Shown here piece by piece: positions 54,032-63,270 of a stretch of 64,000 nt of DNA. The notes under the pieces are model-generated. The model saw only the letters and a program-made list of their open reading frames with translations. It searched no databases and was not told the origin of the DNA. The stretch is from Xenophilus sp. Marseille-Q4582. Lineage in GTDB: Bacteria; Pseudomonadota; Gammaproteobacteria; Burkholderiales; Burkholderiaceae_C. Every line of letters begins with the position of its first letter. Position 1 is the stretch's first letter. A program made the position numbers and the translations under genes. Where the stretch lies: positions 744,001 to 808,000 of the forward strand of contig NZ_CAKAKO010000001.1 of assembly GCF_916700565.1 (NCBI RefSeq). Reading direction: 5' to 3'.

Positions 54032-54943
54032 TCAGGTGGCCGCCGCGGCCGCCGCGCGGCCAGGCGCCCGCGTCGCCTGGTGCTCCTGCGGCCAGGCCGC
54101 CTGTTCGATGAGCCGCCCCAGTTCGCGCACGGCCGGCGCCTGCCGGCCCGCGGTGTCCTCGCCGTAGACCAGCGTGAAGTCCAGGTGGGGCAGCGGCGGC
54201 ATGCCGTGCTGTTCGCCCAGCACCACCATGCCCGGTCGCAGGTTGTCGCGCGTGAGCGGAGCCACCGCCAGGCCGCTCAGCGCGACTGCGCGCAGGTCGT
54301 GCAGGCTGTGCGAACTGAAGGCCGCATGCCAGGCGAGGCCGGCCTGGTGCAGCGCATCGACGGCGATCTGGCGACACACGCAGGGCGGCGGCGAATAGGC
54401 CAGCGGCAGCGAGTCCGCGCGCGACCAGGCGAAGCCCTCCGCCGCGGCCCACACCAGGGGCTGGCGCTGCAGCAGCCGGCCCGGCACGGCGCCCGGCGGC
54501 GCCACCACCACGGCCAGGTCGAGTTCGCGCTCGCGCACCAGGCTGCCCAGGTCCAGCGTGAGGCCCACGCTGACCTCCAGCCGCACCTTGGGGCAGCGGC
54601 GTGCGAACTGGCGCAGCAACTGCGGCAGGCCCTCGCGCATGAAGCTCTCGGGCACGCCGAAGCGCACGGTGCCTTCGATCGGCGAGCAGCGGAAATGCCG
54701 CGCCAGCGCCTCCTGCGCCTGCAGGATTCGCTGCGCTAGGCGCAGGAAGTCCTCGCCGTCGGCCGTCAGGCGCAGGCTGCGCGTGGTGCGCAGGAACAGC
54801 GGGCGGCCCACGAGTTCCTCCAGCCGCCGGATCTGGTGGCTCACGGCCGACTGCGTGAGGTTCAGCTGCTGCGCCGCGCGCGTGAAGCCCTGGGCCTGGT
54901 GCACGGCCATGAAGGCCTGCAGCAGGCCGGTGTCGTAGCTCAT
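54032..54943 (-). CDS. LysR-family transcriptional regulator
   Basis: A 303-residue LysR regulator. The HTH is at about residues 4-62: LLQAFMAVHQAQGFTRAAQQLNLTQSAVSHQIRRLEELVGRPLF (in pieces). The effector domain (about 90-290) includes VRFGVPESFMREGLPQLL and VALSGLAVAPLTRDNLRPG. An Ala-rich tail ends the protein. It is divergent from an MFS transporter gene at 55051, so it probably controls it; a region of AT-rich DNA with TTCATCATTTGCATCATGG between them may hold the operator. ATG 54943 is taken because the HTH begins right after it. Confidence 0.9.
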   Translation of the reverse strand: MSYDTGLLQAFMAVHQAQGFTRAAQQLNLTQSAVSHQIRRLEELVGRPLFLRTTRSLRLTADGEDFLRLAQRILQAQEALARHFRCSPIEGTVRFGVPESFMREGLPQLLRQFARRCPKVRLEVSVGLTLDLGSLVRERELDLAVVVAPPGAVPGRLLQRQPLVWAAAEGFAWSRADSLPLAYSPPPCVCRQIAVDALHQAGLAWHAAFSSHSLHDLRAVALSGLAVAPLTRDNLRPGMVVLGEQHGMPPLPHLDFTLVYGEDTAGRQAPAVRELGRLIEQAAWPQEHQATRAPGRAAAAAAT

Positions 54944-55050
54944 GGCCGCGAGATTAATGAACAAGGTTGCTGAATGGAAGTGAAATTCATCATTTGCATC
55001 ATGGTTCAACGGTCTTGAGAATGGCCGTCCCGCTGCTGCTCCACCTGTCC

Positions 55051-56595
55051 ATGTCCACCCGCCATCCCGCCCTCGCGCTGTCCGCCATCTGCCTCGCCGC
55101 CCTCCTGTTCGGCCTGGAGATTTCCAGCGTGCCCATCATCCTGCCGGTGCTGGAGGCGCAGCTGCAGGCCGGCTTCCAGGACCTGCAATGGACCATGAAC
55201 GCCTACACCATCGCCTGCACCACGGTGCTGATGGCCACCGGCACGCTGGCCGACCGCTACGGGCGCCGGCGCGTGTTCGAGATCAGCGTGCTGGCCTTCG
55301 GCGTCGCCTCGCTGCTGTGCGGGCTGGCGCCGCAGATGCCGGCGCTGATCGTGGCGCGCTTCGCGCAAGGCATGGCCGGCGGCGCGATGTTCATCTGCTC
55401 CATCGCCATCCTGTCGCACCAGTTTCCCGAGGGCCGGGCACGGGCGCGGGCCTTCGCGGTCTGGGGCGTGGTGGCCGGCATCGGCCTGGGTTTCGGGCCC
55501 GTCGTGGGCGGCGCCATCGTGGCGCTGGCCAGCTGGCACTGGGTCTTTCTGGTGCATGCGCCGTTGGCGCTGCTGACCCTGGGGCTGATCCGCATCGGCG
55601 TGGCCGAGTCGCGCGATCCGCGGGCGCAGACGCAACGGCTGGACATGGCTGGCATCGCGACGCTGACGCTGGCCGTACTGGGCCTCAGCTGGCTCATCAC
55701 GCAGGGCGAAAGCCTGGGCTGGGCGAGCCCGGCCGCGCTGGGCCTGCTCGCGCTCACGGCGCTGAGCCTGGCCGTCTTCGTCGCGGTGGAGCGCCGGCAC
55801 CCGCACCCGATGTTCGATTTCTCGGTGTTCCGCATCCGCGACTTCTCGGGCGCCATCCTGGGCTGCGTGGGCATGAACTGCAGCTACTGGCCCTTCATGG
55901 TCTACCTGCCGCTGTATTTCACGGCCGGGCTGGGCTGGGACACCCCGGCCACCGGGCTGGCGCTGCTGGTCTACACCGTGCCCTTCCTCGTGATGCCGCC
56001 GATCGCGCAGTGGCTGCTGCTGCGCTGGCAGGCGCGCACCGTGATCCCGGCCGGGCTGTTCACCATCGGCCTGGGCTTCGCGCTCATGAAGGTAGGCAGC
56101 AGCTTCGCCGGGCTGGGCGGCTGGACCGTGCTGCCCGGCGCGCTGGTGGCCGGCATCGGCCTGGGCCTGACCACCACGCCGGCGACGAACATGACGACCT
56201 CGTCGGTGCCGGCCGAGCGCGCAGGCATGGCCTCGGGCATGGATGTGAGCGCGCGCCTGATCACGCTGGCGCTCCACATCGCCCTGATGGGCGGGGTGCT
56301 GGTGGCCGGCATTGCGGCGGCGCTGCAGGAAGCACTGGCCGGAGGCCTTCATGCGCCGCAGCTGCGGGCCCTGGCCGAGCGGCTGGCCAGCGGCGACCTG
56401 GCGGGCGCCCAGCCGCTGGCGCACTCGCTGAGCGGTTCGGAAGTGTCGGCGTCCGTGCTGCAAGCCGCCGTCATCGACGGCTTCGGCACCGTGATGCTGT
56501 TCGGTGCCGTCGCCGTCTGGCTGACGGCTGCCGCCAGCTGGGCGGTGCTGCGCCGGCCCCGGGGCGCGCGGGCGGCCGAGCCCTGCAAGGCCTGA
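55051..56595 (+). CDS. MFS transporter, DHA2 type (14 TM)
   Basis: A 514-residue major facilitator of the DHA2 (EmrB/QacA-like) drug:proton antiporter type. The motif A-like loop is TGTLADRYGRRRVFE, motif C in helix 5 is GIGLGFGPVVGGAIV, and DHA2 motif D1-like LQWTMNAYTIA occurs in helix 2. About 14 hydrophobic helices are visible. ATG 55051 gives MSTRHPALALSAICLAALLFG; ATG 55021 would add ten residues. It is divergent from a LysR gene, the usual layout for a regulated efflux pump. The substrate is unknown. Confidence 0.9.
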   Translation: MSTRHPALALSAICLAALLFGLEISSVPIILPVLEAQLQAGFQDLQWTMNAYTIACTTVLMATGTLADRYGRRRVFEISVLAFGVASLLCGLAPQMPALIVARFAQGMAGGAMFICSIAILSHQFPEGRARARAFAVWGVVAGIGLGFGPVVGGAIVALASWHWVFLVHAPLALLTLGLIRIGVAESRDPRAQTQRLDMAGIATLTLAVLGLSWLITQGESLGWASPAALGLLALTALSLAVFVAVERRHPHPMFDFSVFRIRDFSGAILGCVGMNCSYWPFMVYLPLYFTAGLGWDTPATGLALLVYTVPFLVMPPIAQWLLLRWQARTVIPAGLFTIGLGFALMKVGSSFAGLGGWTVLPGALVAGIGLGLTTTPATNMTTSSVPAERAGMASGMDVSARLITLALHIALMGGVLVAGIAAALQEALAGGLHAPQLRALAERLASGDLAGAQPLAHSLSGSEVSASVLQAAVIDGFGTVMLFGAVAVWLTAAASWAVLRRPRGARAAEPCKA

Positions 56596-56777
56596 GCGCC
56601 GCCGGCGCGGCGTTGGCCGACGTGCGCCCGGGATGTGCAGGCCGGCGCCGGCCAGGCGCGGGCGCGCACAATGCACAGTTGCGGTTTCCGCGCGCTGCGG
56701 CTGCGTCCTCCCCGGGTGGAACGCAGGCAGCGCCGGCCCGCTTTCCCCTTTCACGCCAATCGCAAGGATCCGATTCG

Positions 56778-57035
56778 ATGAACACCGCCGAGCCGAGGAT
56801 GAGCAACCTCTTTCTGCAACTGGGGCTGGACGCCGGAGATGCGGCCATCGCCGATTTCATCCGCACCCACCAGTTGCCGGCCGAGGTGCACATCGCCGAG
56901 GCGCCGTACTGGAACGACGCGCAGCGCCAGTTCCTGGCCGAGCAGATCAAGGCCGACGCGGCCTGGGCCATCGTGGTGGACCAGCTCAACGAATCCCTGC
57001 ACGAGGACGCGGTGAAGAAGCAGACCGGCCTGTGA
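56778..57035 (+). CDS. DUF2789-family small protein
   Basis: An 85-residue soluble protein. LFLQLGLDAGDAAIADFIRTHQLPAEVHIAEAPYWNDAQRQFL and AWAIVVDQLNESLHED (in pieces) match the DUF2789 family, found in beta- and gamma-proteobacteria. No function is known. ATG 56778 follows a CAAGGATC ribosome-binding-site-like sequence. A strong bidirectional terminator separates it from the convergent DUF4148 gene. Confidence 0.85.
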   Translation: MNTAEPRMSNLFLQLGLDAGDAAIADFIRTHQLPAEVHIAEAPYWNDAQRQFLAEQIKADAAWAIVVDQLNESLHEDAVKKQTGL

Positions 57036-57063
57036 GCGGCGGCCTCAACCCGCCCTGAGAAAA

Positions 57064-57107
57064 GAAAAAGAACCCGGCCGCGCTGGTGCGCGGGCCGGGT
57101 TCTTTTC
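57064..57107. terminator. Bidirectional Rho-independent terminator
   Basis: AAAAGAACCCGGCC (57066-57079) pairs perfectly with GGCCGGGTTCTTTT (57093-57106). Flanking A- and T-runs make it effective for the plus-strand DUF2789 gene and the minus-strand DUF4148 gene. Confidence 0.92.
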
Positions 57108-57162
57108 TTCCGGGCGGGCGGTCGGACGCCGCCCGGGCCCCATGGGCAGGGCGGTTGCGCGG

Positions 57163-57513
57163 TCAGCGCGCGGCCTGCTGGGCGGCCTGGCCCTGCGGCT
57201 GCAGGTGGGCCGGGATCTGGCTGCCGGCGAAGGATTCGCGGCGCAGGTTCTGCGTGCTGTCATGGGCGGCGGCGACGGCTTCGGCCTGCACCAGCGCACG
57301 GTCGCGCGATTGGGCCAGCGAGCCCATCGGGATGGCCGACGAGGGCACGTTCTGGTTCGCGGCATGCGCGGCCGCGACGGCCTGCTGCTGCACTTCTGCG
57401 CGGCTCAGGGCCGACACGGATTCGGTGACGCCCTGGTATTCCTCGGCTTGCGCCACGCCGGCAAAGGCGGCGAAAGAAAGGGCAGCAACGGCAAAAATCT
57501 TCGAGGTCTTCAT
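57163..57513 (-). CDS. DUF4148-like periplasmic protein
   Basis: A 116-residue exported protein. The signal peptide MKTSKIFAVAALSFAAFAGVAQA is cleaved before EEYQGVTESVSA. Two short helical repeats follow: RAEVQQQAVAAAHAANQN (residues 38-55) and RALVQAEAVAAAHDSTQN (72-89), each with the AVAAAH core. This repeat and the Gln/Ala-rich tail fit the DUF4148 family, frequent and multi-copy in Burkholderiales but of unknown function. Its expression may end at the shared bidirectional terminator. Confidence 0.78.
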   Translation of the reverse strand: MKTSKIFAVAALSFAAFAGVAQAEEYQGVTESVSALSRAEVQQQAVAAAHAANQNVPSSAIPMGSLAQSRDRALVQAEAVAAAHDSTQNLRRESFAGSQIPAHLQPQGQAAQQAAR

Positions 57514-57781
57514 GGTTCTACTCCTGGCTTCTTGGTCGCGGTCTGGACGGGAGCGAGGCCGGCGCCATGCCGGGTGCTTCGCTTCGGGTCGGCGTTCAAA
57601 CGGATCGCTGGCCCGTGGGATGAATTGTGGGCCGAAGCGCTAGGTAGAAACCCTTGCTTTCGCAGACAGGGTGTTTCGGCGGCGTGAACAATCCGTCGGC
57701 GCCGTCCGACAAACCGCAGCGGGCCTCCAGGATTCCGCCCCGGTTCCGGCGGGGCAGGGCAGGGCCCGCCGGCGTGCCGCC

Positions 57782-59056
<1,275 letters not shown>

Positions 59057-59119
59057 CTACGGGCAGGGCCCCCTGCGCACATCACCCGCTGCGAGACCGT
59101 GTGCGATCATCGGCGTGAC

Positions 59120-59136
59120 TGCGCGATGATCGCGCA
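59120..59136. promoter_or_regulatory. Candidate PobR operator
   Basis: TGCGCGATGATCGCGCA is a perfect 17-bp palindrome (8-bp arms, one central base). A second partial copy, GTGTGCGATCATCGG, lies just upstream (about 59099-59113). Both are in the pobA-pobR divergent gap, 27 bases before the pobR start. IclR-type regulators bind such sites. Confidence 0.55.
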
Positions 59137-59162
59137 ATAGCTTCAATCGCCGGAGACCTCGC

Positions 59163-59921
59163 ATGACCATCGCCAAGGCGGACCTGATCGAAGGCATGGC
59201 CAAGGGCCTGGCCGTGCTGGAGAGCTTCGACACCGAACGCCAGCGCCTGAACGCCACCCTGGCGGCGCAGCGCGCCGGCATCACGCGCGCGGCGGCGCGG
59301 CGCCATCTGCTCACGCTCGCGCACCTGGGTTACCTGGAGTCGGATGGCGGCTACTTCTGGCTGGCGCCCAAGGTGCTGCGCTTTTCGGGCAGCTACCTGG
59401 CCTCGGCGCGGCTGCCGCGCACGATCCAGCCCACCTTGAACCGGCTGGCGGCGCAGACCGGCGAGTCCTTCTCGGCCGTGGTGCGGGACCAGGACGAGGT
59501 GGTGATCGTCGCGCGCAGCGGCACCCTGCGCATGCTGGCCTACGGCCTGCACCTGGGCGCGCGGCTGCCGCTGCACGCCACCTCCACCGGCCGCGTGCTG
59601 CTGGCCAGCGAGCCGCGCGCCGCCTTCAGCGCATGGATGAAGGGCCGTGCGCTCGCGCGCCTGACCCTGCACACGATCACCGAGCCCAAGCGCTTCCGCC
59701 AGGTGATCGACGAGGTGCGTCGGCTCGATTACTGCGTGGCCATCGAGGAGCACGAGCTGGGCGTGCATGCGCTGGCCGTGCCGTTGCGCAACATGCAGGG
59801 CCGCACCGTGGCGGCGCTGAACGTGGTCGCCTCGCCCGCGCGCACCGGCCGCGAAGCGATGGAGCGCGAGCTGCTGCCCGTGATGCTGGAAGCCGCGCGC
59901 GAGCTGCGCGGGCTGCTGTAG
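59163..59921 (+). CDS. pobR: IclR-family regulator PobR
   Basis: A 252-residue IclR-type transcription factor. The winged helix is at about residues 12-75: KGLAVLESFDTERQRLNATLAAQRAGITRAAARRHLLTLAHLGYLES (in pieces). The effector domain follows with PLHATSTGRVLLASEPRAAF and ELGVHALAVPLRNMQGRTVAALNVVASPAR. Its position next to pobA and divergent orientation match PobR/PcaU activators, which respond to 4-hydroxybenzoate. No other pca genes are present. Confidence 0.92.
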   Translation: MTIAKADLIEGMAKGLAVLESFDTERQRLNATLAAQRAGITRAAARRHLLTLAHLGYLESDGGYFWLAPKVLRFSGSYLASARLPRTIQPTLNRLAAQTGESFSAVVRDQDEVVIVARSGTLRMLAYGLHLGARLPLHATSTGRVLLASEPRAAFSAWMKGRALARLTLHTITEPKRFRQVIDEVRRLDYCVAIEEHELGVHALAVPLRNMQGRTVAALNVVASPARTGREAMERELLPVMLEAARELRGLL

Positions 59922-59922
59922 C

Positions 59923-62268
59923 TCAGCCCGGTTGCTTTGCGCCGCGCGGGCTCGTCGCACCGGCCGTGCCGGGCGGCGGCGGTGCCGCCACGCCCGCGCC
60001 GCGCACCTCCAGCCGGATGCGGTGCAGCACCTGGCCGCGCGCGTCGGCCAGCTCCACCGTGTGGCGGCCCGGCCAGGGCAGCCACTGCGCCTGCGTGCCG
60101 CGCGCGAAGGTCTTGCCGTCGATGCGCCATTGCAGGCGCGCCGCTTCGGCGCCCGCGTTCACGCCGTCGGCCTCGAAGCGCACACGCTGGTGGCGCGGCG
60201 GAATGTCGGGGTCCAGCGCGAGGATGGTGCCGTCGGCGGGGGCGGCGATGCGCGCCACGGAGCCAGCGGGTGCGCCCGCGTCGTCGCTGCCTGCGGTGGC
60301 ATTGGCACGCAGCCCGGCCTGCAGGCGCGAGGGCGTGAACAGCGCCTGCTCGGTTCCGCGCAGGAACCATTCCTCGCGCGCGGCTTCCAGCGGCGCTGCG
60401 CCGGCGCCGGCCGCGCCCGGCGCGGGGCCGAAGCGCACGGCCTGCCGCTGCACGCCCGCGGGCGGCGCGGGCGCGCGGCTGGGTTCGTGCGCATGCAGGA
60501 AGGCCATCAGCTCGGCCCAGACCGGCGCCGCGCCGCTGGTGCCGCTCACGTCCCACATGGGCGCGCCGCTGGCATTGCCCACCCACACGCCCACGGTGTA
60601 GCGCTCGCTCCAGCCCACGGCCCAGTTGTCGCGCATGTCCTTGCTGGTGCCGGTCTTCACGGCGGTCCAGAAGCGCGTGGCCAGCACGCTGTCGGTGCCG
60701 AAGGTGCGGGCGCGCGCGTTCGGATCCGACAGGATGTCGCCCACGATGAAGGCCGCGCCGGCATCGAGGACGGGCGTGAATGCAGGCGCCGCGGCAGTGG
60801 CGCCGGGCGCCGGCAGCAGCAGCCGCGTGTCGCTGAAGCGCCCGCCATTGGCCAGCGTGCGGAAGCTGTTGGTCAGACCCAGCAGCGTGACTTCGGCGCT
60901 GCCCAGCGCGAGGCTGAAGCCGTAGTAGTCGCCGCTTTCGCGCAGCGCGATGCCGGCATTGCGCAACTGCCGCGCGAAGGCCTCGGGCGTGACCATCACC
61001 AGCGTGCGCACCGCGGGCACGTTGAGCGAGGCGGCCAGCGCCGTGCGCACCGACACCGTGCCCTTGAAGCTGCGGTCGTAGTTCTGCGGGATGTAGAGGC
61101 CGCCCGAGGTCGGGATCTGCGCCGAGGAGTCTTCCAGCAGCGAGGCCGCCGTGAGCCGCCGCTCGGCAATCGCCTGCGCGTAGAGCAGCGGCTTGAGCGT
61201 GGAGCCGGGCTGGCGCGGCGCGAGCACCGCATCGACCTCGCGCGCACGGCTCAGCGCGCCCGAGGAGCCGACCCAGGCCAGCACCTCGCCGCTGGCGTTG
61301 TCCAGCACCACCAGCGCACCGTCTTCCACGTGGCGGTCGCGCAGTTCGCGCAGGTGGCGCTGCAGCGTCTGCACGGCCATGCGTTGCAGCGGCGCGCGCA
61401 GCGTGGTGCGGACGGTGTCGCTGGCAGGGTCGGTCCCTTGGGCTTGATGCTGGCGCAGGGCCTGGCGCGCCAGGTGCGGGGCAATGCCTTCGCTGGCGTC
61501 GAAGGCCCGGCGCGCCAGCGCGGCCTGCGTGAACAGGTCCAGCGCGGCGCAGTCGGGCCGCTCCCGGGGCTCGACCGTGCGCATCACTTCGCACGCGCGT
61601 TCGGCCACGCGCTTCGGGGAGGCATTGGGCGCGCGCACCAGCGCCGCGGCCACGGCGGCTTCGCGGTCGTCCAGCCCGTGCGCGGCCTTGCCGAAAAGGG
61701 TGCGCGACAGCGCGTCGATGCCCACCAGCTCGCCCCGGAAGGGCACGCTGTTGAGGTAGGCCTCCAGGATCTGGTCCTTGCGCCAGCGCCGCTCCAGCTG
61801 CGTGGCCGTCAGCGCCTGGCCGATCTTCTGGCCGAAGCTGCGGCCGTCGCGACCACGCCGCAGGTCTTCGTCGAGCAGGCCCGCGAGCTGCATGGTGAGG
61901 GTGGAGGCGCCGCGCGTGCGCGTGTGCCACAGGTTGCCCCAGGCGGCGGCCGAGACGGCGCGCCAGTCCACGCCGCTGTGTTCGTGGAAGCGCTTGTCCT
62001 CGCTGAGCACCAACGCCGTGCGCAGCGCGGGCGACACATCGGCCAGCGCCACCCATTCGCCGCGCCGCACGGTGGCGTCGGTGCGCACGCGCTGCAGCAG
62101 CGCGCCCTGGCGGTCGACGATGCGCACATCCGAGGGATGGTGGGCCGTGCGCACGTCGTCGAAGGCCGGCAGCGCCCCGGCCGCGGCGCATGCGGCCAGG
62201 CCCAGGGCGGCCACGGACGCACGACGCAGGAAGGGCATGCCGGGGCGGGGCAGGGCGAGGCGGAGCAT
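59923..62268 (-). CDS. pbpC: Penicillin-binding protein 1C
   Basis: A 781-residue class A-type PBP with one N-terminal membrane anchor (about 10-35). The transglycosylase (GT51) domain contains VLSEDKRFHEHSGVDWRAV, STLTMQLAGLL and LEAYLNSVPFRGELVGIDALSRTLFGK (in pieces). The transpeptidase has S-x-x-K in PGSTLKPLLYA, S-L-N in AASLNVPAV and K-T-G in AVKTGTSKDMRDNW. The C-terminal BiPBP domain (about 680-770, ALDPDIPPRHQRVRFEAD) is specific for PbpC. The usual partner, an alpha-2-macroglobulin gene, is not upstream here. PbpC is nonessential in E. coli. Confidence 0.95.
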   Translation of the reverse strand: MLRLALPRPGMPFLRRASVAALGLAACAAAGALPAFDDVRTAHHPSDVRIVDRQGALLQRVRTDATVRRGEWVALADVSPALRTALVLSEDKRFHEHSGVDWRAVSAAAWGNLWHTRTRGASTLTMQLAGLLDEDLRRGRDGRSFGQKIGQALTATQLERRWRKDQILEAYLNSVPFRGELVGIDALSRTLFGKAAHGLDDREAAVAAALVRAPNASPKRVAERACEVMRTVEPRERPDCAALDLFTQAALARRAFDASEGIAPHLARQALRQHQAQGTDPASDTVRTTLRAPLQRMAVQTLQRHLRELRDRHVEDGALVVLDNASGEVLAWVGSSGALSRAREVDAVLAPRQPGSTLKPLLYAQAIAERRLTAASLLEDSSAQIPTSGGLYIPQNYDRSFKGTVSVRTALAASLNVPAVRTLVMVTPEAFARQLRNAGIALRESGDYYGFSLALGSAEVTLLGLTNSFRTLANGGRFSDTRLLLPAPGATAAAPAFTPVLDAGAAFIVGDILSDPNARARTFGTDSVLATRFWTAVKTGTSKDMRDNWAVGWSERYTVGVWVGNASGAPMWDVSGTSGAAPVWAELMAFLHAHEPSRAPAPPAGVQRQAVRFGPAPGAAGAGAAPLEAAREEWFLRGTEQALFTPSRLQAGLRANATAGSDDAGAPAGSVARIAAPADGTILALDPDIPPRHQRVRFEADGVNAGAEAARLQWRIDGKTFARGTQAQWLPWPGRHTVELADARGQVLHRIRLEVRGAGVAAPPPPGTAGATSPRGAKQPG

Positions 62269-62415
62269 GCGCGTACTTTAAGCGGGGGCCGCGCGCGGCC
62301 GGTCGCAGTGGCCGGCGCTGCATTGCAAATGGCGAAGCCGGCGCGGGCCGGCTTCGCGCTGAGCGCGGACGAACCGGGCGTGGCCTCGTTCGGTCGGACC
62401 CGGCCGCCGAACCGA

Positions 62416-63270
62416 TCAGAAGTCCACGGTGGCCGACAGCAGGAAGGTGCGCGGCGCGCCCAGGATCGCCAGGCCGTCGCGCCAGCTGGCGTCCCAGTAG
62501 CCGCGGTTGGTGGCGTTCTGCAGCGTGGCGCGCAGCGTGAGCGGGTAGCCCGCGGCCTGCGTGGCGTAGCGCGCGCCCAGGTCAAGGCGCGTCCACGCGG
62601 GCGCGCGCTGCGTGTTGGCGCTGTTGAGCCACGCCGCGCTGTTGTAGATCACGGTGCCTGTGAGTGTCAGGCCCTGCACGGCCGGCACATCCCATTCGCC
62701 GCCGAGGTTGATCTTCCACTTGGGCGCGGCCGGGGGCGTGTTGCCCTGGTTCACGCCGCGCGCGGTGCGCGTCAGCTCGGCATCGGTGAAGGCTACGCCG
62801 CCCAGCACGCGCACGCCCTTGGCCACCTGGCCGAAGGTGCTCCATTCCACGCGGCGGTTGGTCTGCTCGCCCTCGGCATCGACGGAGTAGCGTGTGGGGG
62901 TGGTGTAGACGTTGATCGTGCTGGGCCGCTTGATCTGGTAGACCGCCAGGGTGTTCGTCCAGGTGCCCAGGTCCCACTTGGCGCCCAGTTCGATCTGCTT
63001 GGTGGGCAGCGGCGGAATGGTCTGGCCGTAGTTGGTGGCGGCGGTGTCGGTGACCTGCGAGCCGCTGGTCAGGCCTTCGATGTAGTTGCCATACACCGAC
63101 AGCTGCGGCGTGATCTTGAACAGCGCGCCGACGGCGGGCGTGGTCTTGCTCGCGCGGTAGCTGCTGCTGCGGGTGACGAAGTTGCTCTGCAGGCTGGCGA
63201 GGTTGCTCGACAGCGGCGTGAAGCCTTCCAGGAACACGCGCTGTTCGCGCAGGCCCAGCGTGAGCTTAGA
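62416..63270 (-). pseudogene. TonB-dependent (siderophore) receptor, truncated by IS
   Basis: Only the last 280 or so residues of a TonB-dependent receptor remain. The fragment starts KLTLGLREQRVFLEGFTPL and continues with beta-strand pairs typical of FhuA/ferrichrome-type barrels (VGALFKITPQLSVYGNYIEGL; QIELGAKWDLGTWTNTLAVYQIK; NQGNTPPAAPKWKINLGGEWD; RATLQNATNRGYW) and the terminal aromatic F of LLSATVDF. The 5' part (signal peptide, plug, first strands) is cut off by an IS5-like element at about 63270, so no functional receptor is made from this copy. Ligand is probably a ferric siderophore. Confidence 0.9.
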
